Positions 7,107 through 12,471 of a stretch of DNA of 12,471 bases are shown here, piece by piece. Below the pieces are notes generated by a model. That model did no database searches. It had not been told where the DNA came from and was given only the letters and a program-made list of their open reading frames with translations. The DNA is from Chloroflexota bacterium (GTDB lineage Bacteria > Chloroflexota > Dehalococcoidia > SM23-28-2 > RBG-16-64-32): assembly GCA_022565075.1 (NCBI GenBank), contig JADFKG010000045.1, positions 1-12,471 on the forward strand, in the 5' to 3' direction. Position 1 is the stretch's first letter. Each line of letters opens with the position of its first letter. The translations under genes were made by a program, and so were the position numbers.

Positions 7107-7844
7107 ATGAGCGTGGAGATCGTCGTCTTCGCCATGGTTGTCGCCTTTGCGGCGGCGACGGTACAGTCCGTGACTGGCTTCGGCTTCTCGCTCACGCTGG
7201 TACCGCTGCTGGCGGTCGCCTGGGAGCCCAAGGCGGCCGTGCCGGTGTCGCTGCTGCTCGGTCTGGCCACTAACGTCGCCTTGCTGACACAGGTGCGAGG
7301 GCAGGTGACGGTGCGCAGGCTGCCCGGCCTGTATCTCGGCCTGCTCATCGGCATCCCGCTGGGTGTCCTTTTCCTGGAGCGGGTCGATGCTGACACGCTG
7401 CAGATGACGGTGGGCGTCGTCGTCTTCGCGGCCACGGTCCTCCTCTATTTGCAGCCGTCGATCGATGCCGGTCACGATTCCTTTGGGCTGCGGCTCGGTG
7501 CCGGCATGATGGGCGGTGCGCTCACCTCCGCGACCAGCATGGGTGGGCCGCCCGTCGTTCTATACCTGCTTGGGCGCGAGACGGAGATAGACCGCTATCG
7601 CGCCACGCTCCTGGCCTACTTTCTGCCGTCGGGCGTACTCGCGGTGGCGGCGTTCGTCATCGTCGGAAGGGTCGACGCGGACGTCCTGATCATCTCCGGC
7701 GCAGCGCTGCCCGCCGTCGTCGCCGGTATCCTCACCGGCGGTTGGTTGCGGACTCATCTGGACGCGGAGCGCTTCCGCCGTGCCGTCGTCGGCGTCCTCA
7801 TCGCCACAAGCATCAGCGTCACGGTCCTGGCGATCGTCGGCTAA
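7107..7844 (+). CDS. TauE/SafE (TSUP) family anion permease
   Basis: A 245-residue, strongly hydrophobic protein with about eight membrane segments. The two halves each carry the family's repeat-type motif: SVTGFGFSLTLVPLL (21-35) in the first half and SATSMGGPPVVLYLL (141-155) in the second. TSUP proteins move sulfite, taurine-breakdown products, sulfoacetate, thiosulfate or other small organic anions across the inner membrane. The substrate cannot be read from this sequence, and no sulfur-metabolism gene lies nearby. The length is typical and the frame is intact. The ATG has no obvious ribosome site and follows a pair of hairpins by 13 bases. It is 35 bases before hisF, on the same strand. 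Confidence 0.88.
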   Translation: MSVEIVVFAMVVAFAAATVQSVTGFGFSLTLVPLLAVAWEPKAAVPVSLLLGLATNVALLTQVRGQVTVRRLPGLYLGLLIGIPLGVLFLERVDADTLQMTVGVVVFAATVLLYLQPSIDAGHDSFGLRLGAGMMGGALTSATSMGGPPVVLYLLGRETEIDRYRATLLAYFLPSGVLAVAAFVIVGRVDADVLIISGAALPAVVAGILTGGWLRTHLDAERFRRAVVGVLIATSISVTVLAIVG

Positions 7845-7873
7845 TCGACCGCCGCAGGCGTTTGCCTTACCAT
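7845..7873 (+). promoter_or_regulatory. Possible hisF promoter, leaderless geometry
   Basis: TCGACC (7845-7850) and TACCAT (7868-7873) are separated by 17 bases, and each matches the sigma-70 type consensus at about 4 of 6 positions. The expected start, 7 bases after the hexamer, is 7880, the A of the hisF ATG. An overlapping CATAAT (7871-7876) is an alternative -10. There is no ribosome binding site before this ATG. Confidence 0.4.
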
Positions 7874-7879
7874 AATTGT

Positions 7880-8671
7880 ATGGCCACAGATACGCTGAAG
7901 AGCGGGCTGACCAAGCGCGTGATCCCCTGTTTCGACGTTGCCGATGGCCGCGTCGTAAAGGGGGTCCGTTTCGTCGACCTGCGCGACGCCGGAGACCCCG
8001 TCGAGATGGCGCAGGTGTACAACAGCGAGGGCGCTGACGAGCTAGTATTCCTGGACATAAAAGCGTCGCCACATGGCCGCGACACCGCCATCGAGATGGT
8101 CAGGCGGGTCGCCGATCAGATCTTCATCCCGTTCACCGTCGGCGGTGGCATCCGCACCACGGACGACGTGCGAGCGATGCTCGAGTCCGGCGCCGACAAG
8201 GTCTCGATCAACACTGCTGGCGTTGAGAATCCGGAGTTCATCGCCGAGGCGGCCGCCAAGTTTGGCTCGCAGTGCATCGTCGTGGCGATCGACGCCAAAG
8301 GCGTCGGGCCCGGCCGCTGGCAGGTGCACACCTACGGTGGCTCGGGCGGTGGCACACCCGTCGAGCTAGACGCCGTCGAGTGGGCGGTGCGCTGTACGGA
8401 GTTGGGCGCCGGCGAGCTGCTCGTCACCGGGATGGACGCCGACGGTACGAAAGATGGATACGACATCGCACTGACGCGCGCGATATCGGAGGCCGTGCGG
8501 GTCCCGGTGATCGCTTCCGGCGGCGCCGGAGGGCCCGAGCATATGCTGGCGGCGATCAACGAAGGAAAGGCGGACGCAGTGCTGGCCGCCAGCATCTTCC
8601 ACTTCGGTACTCACAGCATCCGCGAGGTCAAGGACTACCTGGCGGAGCACGACATTCCGGTGCGGCCATAA
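7880..8671 (+). CDS. hisF: Imidazole glycerol phosphate synthase, cyclase subunit HisF
   Basis: HisF uses ammonia from HisH to cleave and cyclise PRFAR into imidazole glycerol phosphate and AICAR, which returns to purine synthesis. It is a complete (beta/alpha)8 barrel of 263 residues. TKRVIPCFDVADGRVVKG (11-28) holds catalytic Asp19, and the second catalytic Asp is Asp138 in VVAIDAK. Phosphate-binding segments are VGGGIR (87-92) and ASGGAGGPEHM (212-222); TGMDADGTKDGYD (184-196) is also diagnostic. The family's usual FLDITAS reads FLDIKAS here, a small variation. The reading frame is open well upstream, but the family N-terminus points to the ATG at 7880. There is no ribosome binding site, and a promoter-like element fits a leaderless start. 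hisI follows after 33 bases. Confidence 0.97.
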   Translation: MATDTLKSGLTKRVIPCFDVADGRVVKGVRFVDLRDAGDPVEMAQVYNSEGADELVFLDIKASPHGRDTAIEMVRRVADQIFIPFTVGGGIRTTDDVRAMLESGADKVSINTAGVENPEFIAEAAAKFGSQCIVVAIDAKGVGPGRWQVHTYGGSGGGTPVELDAVEWAVRCTELGAGELLVTGMDADGTKDGYDIALTRAISEAVRVPVIASGGAGGPEHMLAAINEGKADAVLAASIFHFGTHSIREVKDYLAEHDIPVRP

Positions 8672-8704
8672 CAGCCGCCGCCGGCCACCCGAAAGGACTC
8701 CCAC

Positions 8705-9025
8705 ATGGCGCTCAAGTACGACAGCGCGGGCCTCGTCCCGGCGATCATCCAGGACGACGCCTCGGGCGATGTTCTCACGCTCTTCTACATGAACGAGGAG
8801 GCGGTGAAGCGCACGCTCTCTGACCGGCGAGTCTGGCGATACAGCCGCCAGCACAAGAAGCTGATGCTAAAGGGTGAAACGTCCGGAAATTTCCTCGACG
8901 TGCGCAGAGTGCTTTACGACTGCGACGCCGACGCTGTGGTCGTGCGAGTATCGCCGACGGGGCCGGCGTGCCACACGGGCGAGCGGACGTGCTTCTACCG
9001 GGAACTCGACGAGTCGGTGGTCTGA
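8705..9025 (+). CDS. hisI: Phosphoribosyl-AMP cyclohydrolase HisI (stand-alone)
   Basis: HisI opens the purine ring of phosphoribosyl-AMP to give ProFAR, the substrate of HisA. The 106-residue protein is the cyclohydrolase domain alone, with no HisE pyrophosphohydrolase domain fused behind it and no hisE in view. LVPAIIQD (10-17) and FYMNEEA (27-33) start the fold. KGETSGN (56-62) is the phosphate-binding signature. Asp72, Asp74 and Asp76 in DCDAD should bind magnesium, and Cys73, Cys89 (PACHTGERTCFYR) and Cys96 should bind zinc at the dimer interface. AAGGA at 8693-8697, 7 bases before the ATG, is a normal ribosome site, unlike hisH, hisA and hisF. Co-transcription with hisF is likely. Confidence 0.97.
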   Translation: MALKYDSAGLVPAIIQDDASGDVLTLFYMNEEAVKRTLSDRRVWRYSRQHKKLMLKGETSGNFLDVRRVLYDCDADAVVVRVSPTGPACHTGERTCFYRELDESVV

Positions 9026-9036
9026 GCGGCGGGCAT

Positions 9037-9112
9037 AAAAAAGCGCGGGCAGGATTCGCCTCTCTTGGCCCGAGGGGGTGAGTCCACAGCGCCTTTGACG
9101 GCCTGCCCGCAG
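9037..9112. ncRNA. Candidate small structured RNA between hisI and the fumarase genes
   Basis: A perfect 9-base inverted repeat, GCGGGCAGG (9045-9053) with CCTGCCCGC (9102-9110), encloses 48 bases. Read as plus-strand RNA, GGATTCGCCTCT (9052-9063) pairs with 9074-9085 as twelve consecutive pairs, four of them G-U, around a 10-base loop. A small GCC/GGC hairpin (9091-9093 with 9100-9102) would complete a three-way junction. Read as minus strand, the outer stem is followed by GC and six T residues (9042-9037), like an intrinsic terminator, and a promoter-like pair lies just upstream. Fold polarity thus favours plus and transcription signals favour minus. I recognise no known RNA family. It may be only the terminator of the fumarase operon with an unusually long loop. 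Confidence 0.35.
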
Positions 9113-9118
9113 AAAGCC

Positions 9119-9147
9119 ATGATGCCTAATGCTTCGCTCTCCGTCAA
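9119..9147 (-). promoter_or_regulatory. Promoter-like pair facing the structured element
   Basis: On the minus strand TTGACG (9147-9142, 5 of 6 matches) is followed by exactly 17 bases and then CATCAT (9124-9119, 4 of 6). Transcription would start near 9110-9112, at the 5' edge of the 9-bp stem. Together with the T6 run at 9042-9037 this outlines a transcript of about 75 bases. The call is by inspection; it lies in the 170-base gap between convergent genes. Confidence 0.4.
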
Positions 9148-9195
9148 CAGGTCTACACGGGATAATCACACTTTCATGGCGCGAATTTTCCGGCG

Positions 9196-9753
9196 TTAAC
9201 CGGATCTCCGCCACTGTGCCTTGCCCAGGGAGAGCGCGTCGCCACCGTGGATGTCGTTACAGACGACCACCGGAAAGCCGTCGAACTGCATCCGCCGCAT
9301 CGCCTCGGTGCCCAGGTCCTCGTACGCGACAACATCCACAGCTTTAATGTGCCGCGACAGAAGCGCACCGGCGCCGCCGACCGCGAGAAAGTACACCGCC
9401 CGGTGCTCCTGTAGCGCCTTCGCCACCTCTGGGCCGCGGCCGCCCTTGCCGATCGTGCCCTTCAGGCCGGCTTCCAGCAGCGGGATCGTGAACGGATCCA
9501 TGCGCATGGCGGTCGTCGGCCCGGCCGAGCCGACGACCTGGCCCGGCTTCGGCGGTGTTGGTCCGACGTAGTAGATCAGCTCGCCGCGGATGTCGATCGG
9601 CAGCGCGTCGCCTTTCGCGAGCGTCTCCACCATGCGCTTGTGCGCCACGTCGCGGGCTGTGAGCACCGATCCCGTCAGGAAGGCGTAGTCGCCGGCGTGC
9701 AGGCTCTCGATGACCTCGTCGCTGAGCGGGAGCGTGATCTGGTGCTCGGCCAT
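9196..9753 (-). CDS. Class I fumarate hydratase, beta subunit
   Basis: This is the C-terminal-domain subunit of the two-subunit, oxygen-sensitive [4Fe-4S] fumarase, which interconverts fumarate and malate. The related tartrate dehydratase has the same layout and cannot be excluded by eye. The 185-residue protein shows GPTTAMRMDPF (78-88), a GKGG segment, AVYFLAVGGAGALL and the C-terminal FPVVVCNDIHG. These match the conserved substrate-binding face of the beta domain. Its start lies 10 bases after the alpha-subunit stop, so the two are co-expressed. No clear ribosome binding site precedes it, which fits coupling to alpha. Downstream on its strand is the stem and T6 run near 9037, a possible terminator. 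Confidence 0.93.
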   Translation of the reverse strand: MAEHQITLPLSDEVIESLHAGDYAFLTGSVLTARDVAHKRMVETLAKGDALPIDIRGELIYYVGPTPPKPGQVVGSAGPTTAMRMDPFTIPLLEAGLKGTIGKGGRGPEVAKALQEHRAVYFLAVGGAGALLSRHIKAVDVVAYEDLGTEAMRRMQFDGFPVVVCNDIHGGDALSLGKAQWRRSG

Positions 9754-9763
9754 GCGTCGGCGG

Positions 9764-10609
9764 CTAGAGGACCGCTTCCTTGAGCCGTGCCGAGTGGCAT
9801 TGCAGGTTCACGGCGACCGGCAGGGAGGCGATGTGCGTCGGGTGCGTCATCATGTGCACGGCCAGCGCGGTCTGTGTGCCGCCGATCGCCTGAGGGCCGA
9901 CGCCGAGCCCGTTCACGGCTTCCAGCAGTTCGGCTTCGAACGCGGCCTCCTCGGCGTCCGGGTTGACGTCGCCGATCTTGCGCGTGAGCGCCCTCTTCGC
10001 CATGTACATGGCGTGCTCGGCGCTACCGCCGACGCCGACACCGGCGATAATCGGCGGGCAGGGGTTGCCGCCAGACTCGTCGACTGTTTGCAAGAGGAAC
10101 TCGGTGATCCCCGGCTTGCCCGCCGCGGGCAGCATGATCGTGAAGCGGCTCATGTTCTCACAGCCGCCGCCCTTCGGCATCACCTGGATGCGAACGCTCT
10201 CGCCGGGGACGATCTCCGTGTGCACGATCGGCGGCGTGTTGTCCTTAGTGTTCGTGCGCGCGGAGAACGGCCTGTCGACGATCGAGGCGCGCAGGTAACC
10301 CTTCGTGTAGCCCGCGCCGACGCCTTCGACCAGCGCCTGACGCAGGTCGCCGCCGGTGATGTGCACGTCCTGGCCGATGTCCAGGAAGAGGATCGTCGTG
10401 CCGGTGTCCTGGCACAGCGGCAGCATCTCCTCACGCGCCAGCTCGGCGTTGTCGAGGATCTGGTCCAGCACCTTGACCGCGACCGGCGATTGCTCGCGCT
10501 CGCGCGCCGTTTCGAGTGCTCCGACGACGTCCTCCGGCAGCAGGCACGAGGCCTCCTGGCAGAGGCGGCTGACGGTATCGCGAATCTGGTCGACGTGTAC
10601 CTCGCGCAT
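9764..10609 (-). CDS. Class I fumarate hydratase, alpha subunit
   Basis: The iron-sulfur subunit of class I fumarase, working with the adjacent beta subunit in the TCA cycle. It is 281 residues from the ATG at 10609; a GTG directly before it (10612) gives one residue more. Numbering from the GTG, the expected three cluster cysteines are Cys67 in CQDTG, Cys185 in GNPCPP and Cys272 in the C-terminal QCHSAR. Their spacing (118 and 87) is close to that of single-chain class I enzymes. GGGCENMSRF (148-157) and GGTQTALAVH (244-253) are further signatures. No ribosome binding site is present, and TATCAT ends 7 bases before the ATG, so the mRNA may be leaderless. Malate dehydrogenase, the next enzyme, is encoded nearby on the same strand but is separated by the LLM gene. 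Tartrate dehydratase is the main alternative. Confidence 0.93.
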   Translation of the reverse strand: MREVHVDQIRDTVSRLCQEASCLLPEDVVGALETAREREQSPVAVKVLDQILDNAELAREEMLPLCQDTGTTILFLDIGQDVHITGGDLRQALVEGVGAGYTKGYLRASIVDRPFSARTNTKDNTPPIVHTEIVPGESVRIQVMPKGGGCENMSRFTIMLPAAGKPGITEFLLQTVDESGGNPCPPIIAGVGVGGSAEHAMYMAKRALTRKIGDVNPDAEEAAFEAELLEAVNGLGVGPQAIGGTQTALAVHMMTHPTHIASLPVAVNLQCHSARLKEAVL

Positions 10610-10616
10610 CACCTAA

Positions 10617-10622
10617 ATGATA
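10617..10622 (-). promoter_or_regulatory. -10-like hexamer of the fumarase operon, leaderless geometry
   Basis: TATCAT on the minus strand matches the -10 consensus at 5 of 6 positions. Its last base lies 8 bases from the A of the ATG at 10609, so the predicted start falls on or next to the start codon. No -35 of good quality was seen and no Shine-Dalgarno sequence fits in the gap. Confidence 0.4.
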
Positions 10623-10628
10623 CCGCAG

Positions 10629-10658
10629 TTGACCGTGAGGCCTTGCGGCGGATAAGAT
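10629..10658 (+). promoter_or_regulatory. Promoter of the LLM-class oxidoreductase gene
   Basis: TTGACC (10629-10634, 5 of 6) and TAAGAT (10653-10658, 4 of 6) are separated by 18 bases, predicting a start near 10665 and a leader of about 50 bases. It lies beside the divergent fumarase promoter, and the two -10 elements are about 30 bases apart, so the two transcription units could influence each other. Confidence 0.5.
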
Positions 10659-10673
10659 GCTCGCGGTGTCGCA

Positions 10674-10688
10674 CTTACGTTGCGTAAG
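10674..10688 (+). repeat. Perfect palindrome in the LLM gene leader, possible operator
   Basis: CTTACG (10674-10679) and CGTAAG (10683-10688) are exact inverted copies around three bases. The site lies about 10 bases after the predicted transcription start and before the ribosome site, where a dimeric repressor could bind. The half-site CTTACGTT also occurs in the leader of the acyl-CoA dehydrogenase gene at 5735-5742. Function is inferred from position only. Confidence 0.4.
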
Positions 10689-10717
10689 CACCTCGCGTGG
10701 TTCGGAAGGAGATCAAG

Positions 10718-11638
10718 ATGAAGCTCGGAATCAACCTCCCCCAGCTGGGGCCGGCGGCCAGCGGTGAGAACATGGTCGCGGTTGCCCAGAAGGCCGAAGA
10801 AGTAGGGTTCGGGTCCGTCTGGGTAACAGAACGCCTGCTCTTCCCCACTAATCCCCGCACGCCCTATATGGTTACGCCTGACGGCTCACTTCCCGACGTT
10901 TACCGCATCGTCTACGAACCGCTTGAAGCGTTGGCCTGGGTCGCTGCACACACGAAAACGATCAGGCTTGGTACCAGCGTCCTCGACATCCCGTTCTACA
11001 ACCCCGTGATGTTCGCCCGGCGCGTGAGTTCGATCGATCAGCTTTCCGGTGGGCGCCTGACGCTTGGACTGGGACTAGGCTGGTCGGAGGACGAGATGGA
11101 GGCGTCGGGCGCGAACATGAAGGTGCGCGGTCAGCGCGCGGACGAGTTCCTGGAGGTTCTGCACGCGATCTGGAAGGATGATCCAGCCGAGTACAGCGGC
11201 AAGCACTTCAAGCTCGCCAGCTCGACCATCCTCCCGAAGCCGGCGCAGAAGCCGCACCCACCCATCTACCTCGCGGCGTACGCGCCTGCCGCGATGAGTC
11301 GCGTTGCGCGACTCGCCGACGGCTGGATACCGGCTGGCGTGCCGGTGGAGGGTATGAGTCAGATGTTCAGTGGGATCCAGAACATGGCCAAGGAGGCCGG
11401 TCGCGATCCGAGCGAGCTGAAGATGATCGTGCGCGCCAACCTCGAGGTAAAGTCGGAGTCGCGCGGCGACCAAGGCTTCGTCTTCAGCGGCACGCGAGAC
11501 GAGATCAAGGCCGACATAGCCGCCGTTCGGGAGCTCGGCGCCGAAGAGTTGCACTTCGACCCCAGCTTCGACGCGCCGGGCGGCTCAGTTCAGGGCTTCC
11601 TGGACACGATCGAACTGGTGCGGGAACTGGCCGGCTAG
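10718..11638 (+). CDS. LLM-class flavin/F420-dependent oxidoreductase
   Basis: A 306-residue TIM-barrel protein of the bacterial luciferase-like monooxygenase superfamily, closest by eye to the F420-dependent branch. MKLGINLPQLG opens the barrel; GFGSVWVTERL (30-40), TKTIRLGTSVLDIPFYNPV and GRLTLGLGLGW are the conserved barrel strands. PPIYLAAYAP and the later ADGWIP segment form the cofactor/substrate face. Members oxidise or reduce varied substrates with FMN or F420, and the substrate here is unknown. I chose the ATG at 10718 because AAGGAG (10706-10711) is ideally spaced for it and homology begins there; a GTG at 10697 lies in frame upstream. The gene is a single transcription unit with its own promoter and a hairpin terminator. 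LLM enzymes are notably expanded in some Chloroflexota, which is weak support for the organism guess. Confidence 0.93.
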   Translation: MKLGINLPQLGPAASGENMVAVAQKAEEVGFGSVWVTERLLFPTNPRTPYMVTPDGSLPDVYRIVYEPLEALAWVAAHTKTIRLGTSVLDIPFYNPVMFARRVSSIDQLSGGRLTLGLGLGWSEDEMEASGANMKVRGQRADEFLEVLHAIWKDDPAEYSGKHFKLASSTILPKPAQKPHPPIYLAAYAPAAMSRVARLADGWIPAGVPVEGMSQMFSGIQNMAKEAGRDPSELKMIVRANLEVKSESRGDQGFVFSGTRDEIKADIAAVRELGAEELHFDPSFDAPGGSVQGFLDTIELVRELAG

Positions 11639-11653
11639 GCCGATAGGAGCCAC

Positions 11654-11724
11654 CGAAGGTCAGGCTTGAGCCTGACTTTTCGACGAGCGGCGGGCGAGCG
11701 CGTCAGGCTGAAGCCTGACCTTCG
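11654..11724. repeat. Inverted pair of palindromic elements between convergent genes
   Basis: CGAAGGTCAGGC (11654-11665) has an exact 12-base inverted copy, GCCTGACCTTCG (11713-11724). Each arm is also part of a small palindrome: GTCAGGC-TTGA-GCCTGAC (11659-11676) and GTCAGGC-TGAA-GCCTGAC (11702-11719). Two inverted palindromes about 25 bases apart recall REP/BIME elements, which are usually dispersed in a genome. They also occupy the expected place for a two-way terminator. Confidence 0.7.
11659..11680 (+). terminator. Intrinsic terminator of the LLM gene
   Basis: A 7-bp GC-rich stem, GTCAGGC/GCCTGAC, with a 4-base loop is followed at once by TTTT (11677-11680), 20 bases after the stop codon. 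The U tract is short, so efficiency is uncertain. It coincides with the left half of the inverted repeat pair. Confidence 0.6.
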
Positions 11725-11733
11725 TGGTTGGCG

Positions 11734-12471
11734 CTACCTCGACTTGATGAGGCCGATCAGCTCTTTCGTGGCGTCGGCGGCGCCGCGGATCGCCTTGACC
11801 TCGTCGTCGGCCAGCGCTGGCTCGTAGACCTGCTCGATGCCGCCTGCGCCGAGCTTGAGCGGCAGCCCGACGAAGGCGTCGGTGATGCCGAACTGGCCAT
11901 CGGCTTTGACGGCGCAGGGAAGCACGCGTTTCTTGTCCAGCAGCACGGCCTCGACCATCTCGCAGGTGGCGGCGGCCGGTGCGTAGAACGCCGAGCCGGT
12001 CTTGAGCAGCGCGACGATCTCCGCGCCGCCGTTCTTCGTACGTACCACGCAGGCGTCGATCTTGTCCTTCGGCATCGCCGCCGTCAGCGGTACGCCGCCG
12101 ATCGTCGACGTGCTGACGATCGGCACCATCGTCGCTTCGGTGTGGCCGCCGAGGACGATCGCGTGCACGTCCTGCACGGACGCCCCGCTCTCCCAGGCGA
12201 GGAACGTGCGGTAGCGGGCGCTGTCCAGCATGCCGCCCTGGCCGATGACGCGGCTCGGCGGCAGGCCGGTCGCTTCGAGCGTGACGTGGCACATCGCGTC
12301 CATCGGGTTCGCGAAGATGATGAACACGGCGTCCGGCGACTCCTTGATCGCGGCCGTGGCCACGTCGCGGACGATGCCGGCGTTGACGTTGAGCAACTCC
12401 TCGCGGGTCATGCCCGGCTTGCGGGGAATACCGGACGTGATGATGACAACGTCGGAGCCTTTCGTGTTCTT
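11734..12471 (-). CDS. mdh: Malate dehydrogenase (LDH-like), N-terminus cut by window edge
   Basis: Oxidises malate to oxaloacetate with NAD+, following fumarase in the TCA cycle. The frame is open to the right edge, giving 245 residues that lack the nucleotide-binding start; the methionine coded at 12411 is internal. IPRKPGMTR (15-23) has Arg at the position where lactate dehydrogenases have Gln, which supports malate as substrate, and a second substrate Arg follows. FANPMDAM, VIGQGGMLDSARYR (75-88, Asp83 and Arg86) and GGH (108-110, catalytic His110) are in place. After the His the usual GDxMVP reads TEATMVP, one residue longer. The C-terminal part (GVPL, GAGGIEQVYE, LIGLIKSR) is complete. 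The gene converges on the LLM gene across the inverted palindromes. Confidence 0.95.
   Translation of the reverse strand, partial: KNTKGSDVVIITSGIPRKPGMTREELLNVNAGIVRDVATAAIKESPDAVFIIFANPMDAMCHVTLEATGLPPSRVIGQGGMLDSARYRTFLAWESGASVQDVHAIVLGGHTEATMVPIVSTSTIGGVPLTAAMPKDKIDACVVRTKNGGAEIVALLKTGSAFYAPAAATCEMVEAVLLDKKRVLPCAVKADGQFGITDAFVGLPLKLGAGGIEQVYEPALADDEVKAIRGAADATKELIGLIKSR

Noticed and set aside
9045..9110. Hammerhead or other small self-cleaving ribozyme at the three-way junction
   Set aside because: The conserved CUGANGA and GAAA core segments are missing on both strands.
9045..9111. tRNA gene suggested by a 7-bp acceptor-like stem and a GCGAATCC stretch on the minus strand
   Set aside because: There is no proper T arm with a TTCRANY loop, no 5-bp anticodon arm, and only 66 bases between the stem ends.
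9710..10687. A 325-codon open frame antisense to the fumarase alpha subunit
   Set aside because: Fumarase alpha on the other strand has its cluster cysteines and signatures; this frame shows only low-complexity Arg/Asp/Val runs.
1..12471. CRISPR array, prophage, insertion sequence or defence system
   Set aside because: I saw no regular direct repeats, transposase, integrase or defence-type proteins. All long frames resolve into metabolic or housekeeping genes.

Overview
The window is a GC-rich bacterial chromosome segment that is almost entirely coding and carries housekeeping genes. I see no phage, transposon, CRISPR array or plasmid gene. The mix suggests a member of the Chloroflexota, perhaps Dehalococcoidia-like: a luciferase-like (LLM) flavin/F420-type oxidoreductase, a two-subunit class I fumarase, an LDH-type malate dehydrogenase, and several genes that look leaderless. 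The taxonomic call rests on gene content only and is tentative.

Layout. (1) 1-3260, minus strand: NAD-dependent DNA ligase ligA, then a membrane-anchored Excalibur-domain protein, then a lipoprotein-type thermonuclease that runs off the left edge. The last two overlap as TGATG. (2) 3355-3858, plus strand: a GNAT acetyltransferase of the phosphinothricin-acetyltransferase type, divergent from ligA. (3) 3902-9025, plus strand: a loose histidine cluster in the order hisH, 2TM-domain protein, hisA, acyl-CoA dehydrogenase, TauE/SafE permease, hisF, hisI. (4) 9026-9195: a convergent intergenic region holding a strongly base-paired element with promoter- and terminator-like sequences on the minus strand. 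This is the best candidate for something undescribed. (5) 9196-10609, minus strand: class I fumarase beta and alpha subunits. (6) 10718-11638, plus strand: LLM-class oxidoreductase, with a promoter and a palindrome in its leader. (7) 11639-11733: an inverted pair of palindromes between convergent genes. (8) 11734 to the right edge, minus strand: malate dehydrogenase, cut at its N-terminus by the window edge.

How the genes work together. HisI, HisA and HisH/HisF carry out successive middle steps of histidine synthesis, from phosphoribosyl-AMP to imidazole glycerol phosphate plus AICAR. Fumarase followed by malate dehydrogenase makes fumarate to malate to oxaloacetate. The acyl-CoA dehydrogenase, permease and LLM enzyme are not obviously tied to either pathway. 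The thermonuclease and Excalibur protein form a surface or secreted pair.

Apart from the ncRNA candidate, the points most worth a second look are: a recurring geometry in which a -10-like hexamer sits about 7 bases before a start codon that lacks a Shine-Dalgarno sequence (hisH, hisA, hisF, fumarase alpha); an acyl-CoA dehydrogenase with Asp where Glu is the usual base; and a malate dehydrogenase with an extra residue just after its catalytic His. No gene-free stretch exceeds 300 bases; the longest is 9026-9195.
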